Origin: UBA1672 sp964351365
GTDB lineage: Bacteria > Pseudomonadota > Alphaproteobacteria > Micavibrionales > Micavibrionaceae
Direction: 5' to 3'
NCBI GenBank assembly: GCA_964351365.1
Contig: CAYGNP010000012.1
Coordinates: 1-64,000, forward strand
Length of the DNA: 64,000 bases
The position numbers and the translations under genes were made by a program. Shown here in pieces: positions 55,509 through 63,502 of the stretch (positions within the stretch are counted from its first letter, which is position 1; every line of letters begins with the position of its first letter). The notes beneath the pieces are model-generated. The model was not told where the DNA came from, searched no databases, and saw nothing but the letters and a program-made list of their open reading frames with translations.

Positions 55509-55787
55509 TTCTAAAGTGCGTTCTCTGTACTAGGGACTCTTGCGTTAAAAACACGAAAACGGAATGCGCCCGCAAAGCCGCAGAAATACTCAAGAAATCC
55601 AGTCCTACTAAAATTTTGTCTGGTGGGTTTAAGGCCGGAGAAAATGGGTTGTTTGGAGATAATAATGGGCGTTGGTGGTATGGTAAAAATGATTTTAGTG
55701 ATACTCAAATCCTCTGCGAACCCTTATGTTTTCTGGGCTTTTGCGCTATAGTGATGCAAAGGGAGAGACTTTATTATTTTGAGTAAA
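55509..55787. other. gene-free stretch at the right prophage border
   Basis: No frame with a convincing start and ribosome site was found on either strand. The region probably contains or lies close to the right attachment site, but no matching repeat was recognised at the left end of the element. Confidence 0.4.
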
Positions 55788-55880
55788 TGGCGGAGACGGA
55801 GGGATTCGAACCCTCGATAGAGTAATAAACCCTATGACGATTTAGCAAACCGTTGCTTTCAGCCACTCAGCCACGTCTCC
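55788..55880 (-). tRNA. tRNA-Ser (anticodon GCU)
   Basis: The minus strand folds as a complete class II tRNA. The 7-bp acceptor stem GGAGACG/CGTCTCC carries discriminator G and an encoded CCA. The anticodon loop TTGCTAA has a 5-bp stem, there is a long variable arm, and the T arm contains GGTTCGAATCC. GCU reads AGC and AGU serine codons. It is intact and lies about 280 bases beyond the last prophage-side gene; it is not obviously used as the integration site. Confidence 0.95.
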
Positions 55881-56106
55881 TGATACCTTCTTTAAGCTCA
55901 TTTCGAGCCCAACTTTCCTGCAGATAAATCCAAGCTGACTGTAGTATGCAGAATTATAGAATTCAAGTGCTTAAACTTAAAAAAGCAATGTAAAACCTAC
56001 TATAACAAGAAGAAGACTATGACCTCAAAATCCCTCGCTCATTCTACAAGGATACTTGAGTTTCCTCTTATTTTCACTGCGCATACCAATCGAAATGTTT
56101 TTTTAA

Positions 56107-56203
56107 GGGGCTGTCGTAGATAAGTTATAAATTGCACCATTGCTTAATCTGCTTTTTCTCATGTCCATACCAGTAACTTTTTTCAGTTATCTGGTACAGC
56201 CCC
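56107..56203. mobile_element. 97-bp miniature element with IS1595-type ends
   Basis: The ends are inverted repeats: GGGGCTGTCGTAGATAA at the left and, inverted, GGGGCTGTACCAGATAA at the right. The first 37 bases match the left end of the degraded IS1595 copy at 61911 almost exactly (AAGTTATAAATTGCACCATT). It has no coding capacity, so it is a deletion derivative (MITE-like) of that IS. No clear target duplication was seen. Confidence 0.75.
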
Positions 56204-56233
56204 TAAAATTTCTAAAAAGACTCACTTTTTCAT

Positions 56234-56259
56234 TTGCAAATGATTATCGATAGCAATAA
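56234..56259. promoter_or_regulatory. Fur-like box upstream of the OprP-like porin
   Basis: TTGCAAATGATTATCGATAGC contains AATGATTATC, close to the half-palindromes of the Fur consensus (GATAATGATTATC). It lies about 50 bases before the porin start, so iron-dependent repression is plausible though unproven. Confidence 0.5.
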
Positions 56260-56305
56260 TGTGCTTTCCTAAACCCGAACAAGTTTTTTTAGGAAAGGGA
56301 ACATC

Positions 56306-57706
56306 ATGTTCAAAAAAGCTTTATTATTAGCAAGCGTAGCAACACTATCGCTACACACTTCCGCAGTGTCAGCGGCTGAGAAAATTAGCATGGATGAAAT
56401 TCAAGCACAGCTTCGACAACTGGCAGCGCAAGTTCAGAATCTTTCAGAGGTCGTTGAAAAGCAAAATGAAATTATTGAACGTCAGGAGAGCGAGCTAAAA
56501 GCACAAAAGCAAGCCTCTGTTGAAACTGCAACGACGCTGGCGAATATCAAACCCGCAGCAGGCGAGGTTCAGGGTGATATAAAAATTACGATGAAACCAT
56601 CTCCTAAAATCGAGTCAAGCGATGGGCAATATTCTTTCCAGCCCTTTGGCCGTGTTCACTTTGATGTATCCCATTTTGATGATGATGCCTCGGATCGCGC
56701 CAGTAATGGAAATCTTCGTCGCGCACGACTTGGTTTTAAGGGTAATCTGGGCGAGGACTTTGAATATAAAACAGAAATTGATTTTGCTGAAGAAGACGTT
56801 GCTCTTAAGGATGTCAGTTTGACCTACACAGGTCTTGATATAGCAGATATTAAGCTCGGCCATCACAAGCCATCCTTTGGCTTTGAAAATAACACGAGTT
56901 CCAATTACATCATGACAATGGAACGTTCAACAGCAACCAATGCTTTCACGCGAGGTGAAATCATTGGTGCTAATCTTCTTGGGGGCGGTGAGAAATGGTC
57001 CTGGGGCCTTGGAGTATTTAACGAAGAAGGTGGCAACGCAGACACTGACGACGACGAAGATATCAGCGTTGATGGCCGTGTGACTACAAATATTTTATCT
57101 CTTATGAATGAAGAGTCCGAAAACGTTCTTCATCTCGGCGCAGGGGTTAGTCACCGACGCCCCACTGGAAATGTAAGATTCCGCGCTCGACCCGTTGGAG
57201 ATGGTACAAACATAATTGATACAGGTAATTTTGCAGCAGTTGATTCAGTCAACGTCTACAACCTGGAGCTAGGTGCAGTCTTTGGCCCATTTACGTTCCA
57301 GGGCGAATATTTCAACACCGAAGTAGATCGAAGTGGCGGCAATGCTGATGCTGAATTTAACGGATATTTTGCTCAGGCTGGTTGGTTTATCACGGGTGAA
57401 CAGCGCGCCTATAAAGCCAGCACCGGCAAATTCGACCGCGTTAAGCCTATTAGCCCCTTTAGCTTAAGCAGCGGTGGTGCAGGCGCCTGGGAAATCGTGG
57501 GCGCATATGCAAACACTGACCTTAACGATGTCAGCGCCGGTATTACGGGTGGCGAAGCTGATACGCTAACGCTTGGTTTAAACTGGCACCTTACAGATTA
57601 CGTACGTTTGATGGGGAATATTGTCTCGATTGATACAGATGAACATGCGTCTGTCGCGAATGATGATCCGACATTATATAACTTCCGTGCACAGTGGGAT
57701 TTTTAG
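56306..57706 (+). CDS. OprO/OprP-like outer-membrane porin
   Basis: A 466-residue porin; AGGAAAGGGA precedes the ATG at 56306. The signal peptide (1-23) is followed by a coiled-coil trimerisation helix (QAQLRQLAAQVQNLSEVVEK, 33-80) and a 16- or 18-stranded barrel typical of the phosphate-selective porin O/P family: FQPFGRVHFDVSHFDDD, NLRRARLGFKGNLGEDFEYK, IKLGHHKPSFGFENNTSS. The chain ends FRAQWDF with the terminal Phe needed for barrel assembly. The Fur-like box suggests iron control, so the substrate may be other than phosphate. Its 3' end abuts the IS630 remnant. Confidence 0.88.
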   Translation: MFKKALLLASVATLSLHTSAVSAAEKISMDEIQAQLRQLAAQVQNLSEVVEKQNEIIERQESELKAQKQASVETATTLANIKPAAGEVQGDIKITMKPSPKIESSDGQYSFQPFGRVHFDVSHFDDDASDRASNGNLRRARLGFKGNLGEDFEYKTEIDFAEEDVALKDVSLTYTGLDIADIKLGHHKPSFGFENNTSSNYIMTMERSTATNAFTRGEIIGANLLGGGEKWSWGLGVFNEEGGNADTDDDEDISVDGRVTTNILSLMNEESENVLHLGAGVSHRRPTGNVRFRARPVGDGTNIIDTGNFAAVDSVNVYNLELGAVFGPFTFQGEYFNTEVDRSGGNADAEFNGYFAQAGWFITGEQRAYKASTGKFDRVKPISPFSLSSGGAGAWEIVGAYANTDLNDVSAGITGGEADTLTLGLNWHLTDYVRLMGNIVSIDTDEHASVANDDPTLYNFRAQWDF

Positions 57707-57840
57707 CGCGTATCTTCAAAAGCTGCCTTGCTTGGGGAGCGCGTTGATGCTTGGCTGATTGAGTTGGCGGATCATCGCCGCCTATGAGAGGAAAAGCGTT
57801 GGCGTTCATCCATCGACGATTTTCCAAGGCGTTGAAGTAG

Positions 57841-58173
57841 ATGGATGTAACGCATAAAAAAACATGGCTATATAAAGAGGCTGAGCGCTATGAAAAGAGA
57901 CAGCGCAAGTTTTTAAAAAGCTGGTATAATTATGCGCCAAGCGGAAAAGCCATCGTCTATGCAGACGAAAGTGCATTTGAACTTCATGCCTGCCGCCAGT
58001 ATAGCTAGGCGCCCAAATGCCATAAGGTTAACGGGGAGAGTTCCGGCAACCGATGCCCGCGCACATCATTTCCGGCTGCGCGTATGTGTTACGGCTCTTT
58101 AGCCGCCACCCAGCTCTTCTTTCCCCCGTACTCACCAGATCTCAGGCTCATAGAAAAATCATTCTCTTGCTAA
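57841..58173 (+). pseudogene. degraded IS630-family transposase
   Basis: A 111-codon frame with one internal TAG (58006-58008) encodes the IS630 DDE region: KAIVYADESAFELHACRQYS, then APKCHKVNGESSGNRCPRTS, then after a deletion PPYSPDLRLIEKSFS. The second and third catalytic parts are partly lost, so it is inactive. IS630-like sequence also seems to extend upstream to about 57720 (ERVDAWLIELADHRR). Confidence 0.8.
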
Positions 58174-58285
58174 AAAACAACCTAGAAATTATCAATGTAA
58201 ACGTTATTTGCAATGAACACATCACCTCTGGTCGCCAGCTTGCCGCATGCGCCAACCAAAGAGTTACTATATCATATTGCCGTTT

Positions 58286-58558
58286 TTATTTACGGGGAAG
58301 TTTTAGATCATCTGCCAGGCTGGTTTCATTTTTTTCATCCTGAACATCAGCTGCGCCGGCTGCGGGTTCAATGTCGGAAGGCTCAGCTGTTTGCTCTGAT
58401 GCAGCGCTCTCTTCTTTGTTTGAAAAAGGCACGCCGCCTTGTTTTTTCTTGGCATAACTAACCTTTGGGCTTGATTCTTCAGCTTGAAGGCTTGCTGCTG
58501 CGAAGGAAAAAAATGCGATTGATGCGGTAAATAATGCGATAAACTTAAATTTTGTCAT
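58286..58558 (-). CDS. small secreted hypothetical protein
   Basis: A 90-residue protein with a clear signal peptide (FIALFTASIAFFSFAAASLQA, about 6-26) and a disordered mature part rich in Glu, Ser, Ala and Lys (KEESAASEQTAEPSDIEPAA). AAGG lies about 9 bases before the ATG at 58558. It stands alone, after the chemotaxis receptor gene on the same strand but with a 93-base gap. No family recognised and no function proposed. Confidence 0.55.
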   Translation of the reverse strand: MTKFKFIALFTASIAFFSFAAASLQAEESSPKVSYAKKKQGGVPFSNKEESAASEQTAEPSDIEPAAGAADVQDEKNETSLADDLKLPRK

Positions 58559-58651
58559 GGACTTATACCTTTTTGTTTAACTGGATTTAGTGATCTTATA
58601 CAAAAAATGAAGAAAAATGCAATTATTTTCTATAATAATTTGTGTTTTGAT

Positions 58652-60898
58652 TTAACCTTCTCTGATTTTCTTCAGGAAGCTCTCTACGGATGTACTTAGG
58701 CTTGTTGAGAGCTGAGAGATATTGCTAGCAGAGGATTTAAGCATTTGTGACGCTTCGCCTGTTTCGCTGGCCGCGGTTTGAACGCTTCCGATGGAGCTTG
58801 CGACCTGCTTAGCGGCTTCCGATACCTCTGAAATGTTGCGTGTGATCTCCTGAATGACAGAGTTTTGCTCCTCTACAGCAGCAGCAGAACCAGCCGAGGC
58901 GCTATCGATATCTGTTACGTGTGCAATAATTTCTTTCATTGCGCTTACAGATTGTGTTGTCGCGCTTTGAATATCGGCGATACGTGACTCGATTTCATCA
59001 GTTTTCTGCCCAGTTTCTGTCGCGAGTTTTTTAACCTCCTCGGCCACAACGGCAAACCCTTTACCTGCTTCTCCTGCGCGTGCGGCTTCGATTGTGGCGT
59101 TTAGAGCAAGGAGGTTGGTTTGATCAGCGATATCGCGAATTGCCCCAACAACTTCGCCGATGCTTTCAACAAGTTTATTAAGCTCGTTCACTTTCTGGCT
59201 GGTTGAATGCGCGCTTGTTGATGCCATATTTGCTTTAGAGGCAACATCAGATACCTGTTTGGAAATTTCAAGAGCACTAGCGGTCATTTCCTCAGTTGCA
59301 GAAGCCACAGTTGATACGTTTACACTGGTTTCCTCTGCAGAGGCTGCGACTGACGTACTTGCTTGCTGTGTCTGATTAGACGTGCCCTCCATATTGCGGG
59401 CGGCCTGCTGGAGCTCTTCTGCCGCGACAGAAAGGCTCTGAATAGTACTGCCGACCTGCTCATCGAACTGATTAGCCATGTCGTTCATGATTTTAACTTT
59501 TTCTTCTTCCGCACGTTGTTTTGATATTTCCTGTTCAGCCTGAAGGCGCTTAGCTTCCATGCCGTTTTCTTTGAAGACCTGAACGGAGGCCGCCATATCA
59601 CCAATTTCATCACTGCGATCAGTTCCGGGAATTTCAACGTCGAAATCATCTTTTGCAAGTTTTTGCATTACACTGGACATGCTTGTTATGGGGTTAATGA
59701 TAGTTCGTGAAGCGTATATGCCTATAGCTGTGATAATTGAGAGTAATATAATAACCTCAATAATGGTGTATGTTGCCAAATTATTGATTGGTTCCATTAT
59801 TTCTGCTTTATCAATCTCTGCTAGAATTATCCATTTCGTACCTAAAAATTCAACAAGCTTGTAGGCTGACATTACAGGAACGCCACGATAATCATCAACA
59901 ATTTGAACAGTTGTAGAATTTTCTTCGTTTGTTTCAGTTGAAGATAAGGCATTCTTAATAACGTCGTCAGGAACCTTTGTCTTAAGAATTGTTGTTTCCC
60001 CTTCTTTTGAGAAGCGCGAATTGCTTCGCATGTAGCCATCTTCACCTACAATATAGGTTTCCCCTGTTTTACCTAGTCCACTGCTTATCTGCATAAGGGC
60101 ATTAATACGTGCTATCGGCATTTGGAAAACCAGAACGCCTGCTAATTTTCCTTCGTTTTTAGTGCCAGCGGGAAATAGTATGGGCTGTGAAATAAAGCTA
60201 GCCGGAACACCATGACTGGGTGCGTAGGCTTTAAAATCAAAAAATGATTGGTTATCTTTTTCTGGGTTTTCTACTGCTGCACGAAATGCATTTGCTAAAT
60301 CCGTATCCTTGTAGGGGCCATTATACATGTTTGTTGCATAGTCGAGCTCCTTAAAAACACTGTAGACTAAGTTTCCATTTGGATCAAAAAGGAAGATGTC
60401 ATAATAATCACGCTGGACAAGGAAATGTCTGAACCAGGGGTGATATCTTTTGTGCGCAAGGCTATACATGGAGCCATCATCTGCGCCGTCCCAGAGATGT
60501 TTTGAACCTGTCTTGTTTGGATTCCCGTTTACACTAGAAAGGCCATTATCGTTATCGTTAATGTAAAGTTTCCGAAGGTAATCAGACTGTCCTCCGGTTT
60601 GAACCGCCTCATTTTCCTCCGGCAATCTCTCCCAGCTAATGCGGAAATCCATAAGGGCGCTGAAGACATATTCGTTATATGCGAGAGAGGACAAATCCTG
60701 GCGAATAGAGTCTAGGTATGACATCAAAGCGGATGAACGAGAGGCCTCTAATGCAATCAGTTTATTTCCCTGCTGCCTTGTTATTTCCTTGTACGCGCCT
60801 TTGAAAATTAACCCTGAGGTTATAATTACGGCAAAGGCAGCCAAGCTCGTCATAATAAGAGGAAGTTTTTTTGAGAGTTTTATTTTTTTTAAAAACAT
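58652..60898 (-). CDS. methyl-accepting chemotaxis protein with dCache-type sensor
   Basis: A 748-residue transmembrane receptor. TM1 spans about 13-32. A large periplasmic domain (about 35-370) has features of a double-Cache sensor (YYDIFLFDPNGNLVYSVFKE, GETYIVGEDGYMRSNSRF, KWIILAEIDKAEIMEPI). TM2 lies around 380-400 and is followed by a HAMP domain (NPITSMSSVMQKLAKDDFDV). The signalling domain carries the hairpin tip IRDIADQTNLLALNATIEAA followed by AGKGFAVVAEEVKKLA. No C-terminal CheR-binding pentapeptide is present. It controls the flagellar motor through CheA; the ligand is unknown. Confidence 0.92.
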   Translation of the reverse strand: MFLKKIKLSKKLPLIMTSLAAFAVIITSGLIFKGAYKEITRQQGNKLIALEASRSSALMSYLDSIRQDLSSLAYNEYVFSALMDFRISWERLPEENEAVQTGGQSDYLRKLYINDNDNGLSSVNGNPNKTGSKHLWDGADDGSMYSLAHKRYHPWFRHFLVQRDYYDIFLFDPNGNLVYSVFKELDYATNMYNGPYKDTDLANAFRAAVENPEKDNQSFFDFKAYAPSHGVPASFISQPILFPAGTKNEGKLAGVLVFQMPIARINALMQISSGLGKTGETYIVGEDGYMRSNSRFSKEGETTILKTKVPDDVIKNALSSTETNEENSTTVQIVDDYRGVPVMSAYKLVEFLGTKWIILAEIDKAEIMEPINNLATYTIIEVIILLSIITAIGIYASRTIINPITSMSSVMQKLAKDDFDVEIPGTDRSDEIGDMAASVQVFKENGMEAKRLQAEQEISKQRAEEEKVKIMNDMANQFDEQVGSTIQSLSVAAEELQQAARNMEGTSNQTQQASTSVAASAEETSVNVSTVASATEEMTASALEISKQVSDVASKANMASTSAHSTSQKVNELNKLVESIGEVVGAIRDIADQTNLLALNATIEAARAGEAGKGFAVVAEEVKKLATETGQKTDEIESRIADIQSATTQSVSAMKEIIAHVTDIDSASAGSAAAVEEQNSVIQEITRNISEVSEAAKQVASSIGSVQTAASETGEASQMLKSSASNISQLSTSLSTSVESFLKKIREG

Positions 60899-60935
60899 GA
60901 GATTAGGCCTTTTTTATTTTTAAATAATTACAGAC

Positions 60936-61658
60936 TTAGAAACTTCTTGAAACACTAAGAATTATACGCTCGGCGCAGCCGTCTGAACATTCACTGGGTT
61001 CATCAAGGTCCGTGTCAATATAAGCCAATGAAATATCAAAACCTTTCAGATTATAGCCAAGACCTATAGACCAGTCGGTGTAATCCGGGACGCCGAATGC
61101 GTCATTATCATCGATGGTTTGATATCCAACATGACCTGATAATGTGATGTCATAAACCAAAGGTACATCAACATTTGCAGCATAGTATAGCGCATCGCCG
61201 CTATTGCCAAAATACTCAGGAGAATAGTTGACAGACGCCGATGTTGAGAAAATTTCAAAATCATACCCTAGAGCAAAAGACAGTTCGTAAAAGTCATAAT
61301 CGAGACTGTCGTCAGCGCCCGGGTAGGCATAATATATGGCTCCCAAATCATAGCTTAAGCCTTTGAATGATCCGCTGTACCCTGCGTATAAATCAACCTC
61401 TAGATGAGCCTGGTCGTCATCATTAAAATCTACGTTTGATCCCCATACACCAGCGTAAAGGCCAGATGAATGTGCAACGTCAAACCCTCCTTGTACTGCA
61501 GGCTGCTCATCTGACTGTGCAATTCCTCGGAATGAATACTCTGATACGAAGCCGACATTAGCAGAAACTTCAAAATCTTCGCCCGCGGCTAATGCTTGTG
61601 TTGATAAAACAGCCATTGTTGAAATTGAAAGCAGGCGTAAGATATTATTTTTTTTCAT
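60936..61658 (-). CDS. TorF-family putative porin
   Basis: A 240-residue outer-membrane protein. The ATG at 61658 follows AGGAAGAAACCC. After the signal peptide (1-25) come the family signature ANVGFVSEYSFRGIAQSDEQ (about 33-52) and VQGGFDVAHSSGLYAGVWGS, diagnostic of the TIGR02001/TorF group. The barrel ends RIILSVSRSF with a terminal Phe. The family is widespread in alpha- and gammaproteobacteria; transport role unproven. A Cys pair near the C-terminus (SECSDGCAE) may form a disulfide. It lies upstream of, and in line with, the chemotaxis receptor gene. Confidence 0.85.
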   Translation of the reverse strand: MKKNNILRLLSISTMAVLSTQALAAGEDFEVSANVGFVSEYSFRGIAQSDEQPAVQGGFDVAHSSGLYAGVWGSNVDFNDDDQAHLEVDLYAGYSGSFKGLSYDLGAIYYAYPGADDSLDYDFYELSFALGYDFEIFSTSASVNYSPEYFGNSGDALYYAANVDVPLVYDITLSGHVGYQTIDDNDAFGVPDYTDWSIGLGYNLKGFDISLAYIDTDLDEPSECSDGCAERIILSVSRSF

Positions 61659-61910
61659 GGGTTTCTTCCTAATGTTTGTATGAGCCAAATTCTTTTGAGC
61701 TCATTGTCTGTCCGAGATAAGATATAATGATCTTGTAAAAAAAATACCAAAAAATTTTGAAAAAGTAGATTTACACACGAATATTTTTATACGCTATCAC
61801 AGTATGGCGTTTTTGAAAATGCATTCATATAAAATATCATCATGATCTGTGATTCGCTAGAGCGTTTCTGCTTCATCATCAAATCCCATTCCCTTGATTA
61901 TAGAAAAATA

Positions 61911-62242
61911 GGGGCTGTCGCAGATAAGTTATAAATTGCACCATTGCTTGAGCGTTTTTAGCTGTTCTTTGTGTGATCCATAATTAGGCTGAGGACTGAT
62001 GCCGATCATTCAAGAGCGTGTGCAACCTGATTCTATTATTCATGCAGATTGCTGGCGCGGGTATAATGTTCTGGACGTTTCAAAGTTCAAACACTACCGG
62101 ATCAATAACTCGGCTATTTTTGTCGATCAGAAAAATCATATCAATGCGAATGGCGATTTAATAACCCGCCCCCGAAAGTACAATTAAGACAAATTAAACA
62201 ATGGGTTAATCAATATATGGGCTGATTATCTGCTACAGCTCC
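61911..62242. mobile_element. IS1595-family element remnant
   Basis: Bounded by inverted repeats GGGGCTGTCGCAGATAA (left) and, inverted, GGAGCTGTAGCAGATAA (right; 15 of 17 match). Between them only a short transposase piece remains, so the copy is internally deleted and inactive. Its left 37 bases are nearly the same as those of the 97-bp element at 56107. Confidence 0.82.
61999..62187 (+). pseudogene. IS1595 (ISXO2-like) transposase fragment
   Basis: A 62-codon piece with the ISXO2-like core DSIIHADCWRGYNVLDVSKF and HYRINNSAIFVDQKNHINAN, which covers the second catalytic Asp region (HADCWRGY). The N-terminal zinc-ribbon half and the C-terminal catalytic part are missing. Confidence 0.82.
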
Positions 62243-62566
62243 TTAATCATGATCAAGATATGCATCAAGAGCCCCAGAGATACCCCCTGATGTGATTCCT
62301 GAATCTGTAAGACTATCAGATATAACAGTTTCTCCGGCATAATCAGGAATCAGGGATGCTGCAAAAGAAAAAACATGATCAATCTGTAAAAAGCGCAGCC
62401 CATCAGTTATCCAAGGCGTTGCAGCCTCAATAAGAGGTGCGGCAATACCCGTATGCCAAACAGCGTATCCAATGGCTCCGATAACAATAGCGCGGCCAAT
62501 ATATTTAAGATGGGATTCAAAATTAAATAGGCCTGATAAACCCATACTATTTAGTGCACTTGACAT
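62243..62566 (-). CDS. small membrane protein, Fur-box divergent gene
   Basis: A 107-residue protein with one clear hydrophobic helix (YIGRAIVIGAIGYAVWHTGI, about 22-41) and a second weaker one (FSFAASLIP). The stop codon lies directly at the outer edge of the IS1595 remnant, so the C-terminus may have been shortened or altered by the insertion. It is divergent from the Tat-signal gene at 62663, and the gap between them holds two Fur-like boxes, which suggests iron-responsive expression. No family recognised. Confidence 0.55.
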   Translation of the reverse strand: MSSALNSMGLSGLFNFESHLKYIGRAIVIGAIGYAVWHTGIAAPLIEAATPWITDGLRFLQIDHVFSFAASLIPDYAGETVISDSLTDSGITSGGISGALDAYLDHD

Positions 62567-62581
62567 TATATTTCCAATCTA

Positions 62582-62630
62582 AATGATAATAATTCCTATT
62601 GACAATTAGTAATAAGAATCATTATCAATG
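62582..62630. promoter_or_regulatory. two Fur boxes in a divergent promoter region
   Basis: AATGATAATAATTCCTATT (62582-62600) and AATAAGAATCATTATCAATG (62611-62630) both match the Fur consensus well. A TTGACA at 62599-62604 with TTATCA 17 bases on would place the second box over the plus-strand -10 region. They lie between genes 62243-62566 (minus) and 62663-63496 (plus). Confidence 0.72.
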
Positions 62631-62662
62631 TCAAGCGTATATTATCAACGAAAGTTATTATC

Positions 62663-63496
62663 ATGAGTGCTCCACTTTCCAGACGAACATTTTTAACCAC
62701 AACCGCAGCCGCAGCTGTCTTTACTGGCGTGTCTTCTCCTGGCCTTGCACAACAATCTGGTGATACGGGCCGAACACTCGTTACTCCCCGCCAATTCGTA
62801 CAATTGTTAGACGCCGCAAAAGCTGGTCCTAATCCAGTTAAAGATTTTTTTGACGTTCAGAGAAACTATGAGGTTGCAGGAACAGGCAATGAATTCACAG
62901 CTGAAATAAGAGTTATTGTTCGAGAAAAAGTTGAAAGAATTGTAAAAGTAGATTTAAACGCCGATAACTTGGGCAGAATAGATGCTTCGCCAGAAAAAGG
63001 TTACTTTATGAATGGGCTACCAACACTTGCCTTCATAACCGACATCCATCAGGAAGCCTATAGATTTAATGCTGGTGATCCCAGAAAACCACAACCAAAT
63101 GATCGGCTGAATTACGAAACACGCACGCGCCTGCAAGTGATGCTGGATGTTTTGAGAGATAAACATGGTGCTGCTTATATAAACGAGCGCATTTCCGCAG
63201 CCCGCGGTGGTAACACCGCAGCCAGAAATGAACTAGAAACCTTGTTAGAGCAAAGAGGATTGAAGGAGGAAAGTTATGAGCTCGTAGAGTACCTCATGAC
63301 ACATGAAGAGCTCCTTAAGCACCTCAGAGATGCACACTCCCTGAGTGGTGAAGATATGGCCAATGCAGTCAAGCGCGCAGTGTCTATAATACGATCCCTT
63401 GAACCAGATAGATTATATGCATCCGCCGCACCTGATGGCCGCGTAAACCCTAAATTTGCAGCAGCACTAGTACACCCACCTATTGAGCTTGGATAA
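62663..63496 (+). CDS. Tat-exported hypothetical protein, probably iron-regulated
   Basis: A 277-residue protein with a twin-arginine signal (SRRTFLTTTAAAAVFTGVSS) and likely cleavage after GLAQ. The mature part starts with LVTPRQFVQLLDAAKAG, has a beta-rich middle (FTAEIRVIVREKVERIVKVD, GLPTLAFITDIHQEAYRF) and a helical C-terminal half. No cofactor motif is evident; Tat export hints that it folds or binds a cofactor before export. Two Fur-like boxes lie upstream. The downstream gene starts 6 bases after its stop. I do not recognise the family. Confidence 0.7.
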   Translation: MSAPLSRRTFLTTTAAAAVFTGVSSPGLAQQSGDTGRTLVTPRQFVQLLDAAKAGPNPVKDFFDVQRNYEVAGTGNEFTAEIRVIVREKVERIVKVDLNADNLGRIDASPEKGYFMNGLPTLAFITDIHQEAYRFNAGDPRKPQPNDRLNYETRTRLQVMLDVLRDKHGAAYINERISAARGGNTAARNELETLLEQRGLKEESYELVEYLMTHEELLKHLRDAHSLSGEDMANAVKRAVSIIRSLEPDRLYASAAPDGRVNPKFAAALVHPPIELG

Positions 63497-63502
63497 ACCA
63501 GA

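Noticed and set aside
55511..55708. A 65-codon minus-strand frame near the right prophage border
   Set aside because: No ribosome site, no recognisable pattern and unusual composition; treated as non-coding.
8344..55787. Direct repeats marking attL and attR
   Set aside because: No convincing pair was found by eye; the core for this recombinase class can be only a few bases, so the ends remain undefined.
55788..55880. tRNA-Ser as the prophage attachment site
   Set aside because: The tRNA is intact and lies about 1.3 kb from the recombinase; no matching tRNA fragment was seen at the left end, and large serine recombinases rarely use tRNA genes.
57841..58008. Functional IS630 transposase
   Set aside because: The frame has an internal TAG and lacks a large part of the catalytic domain.
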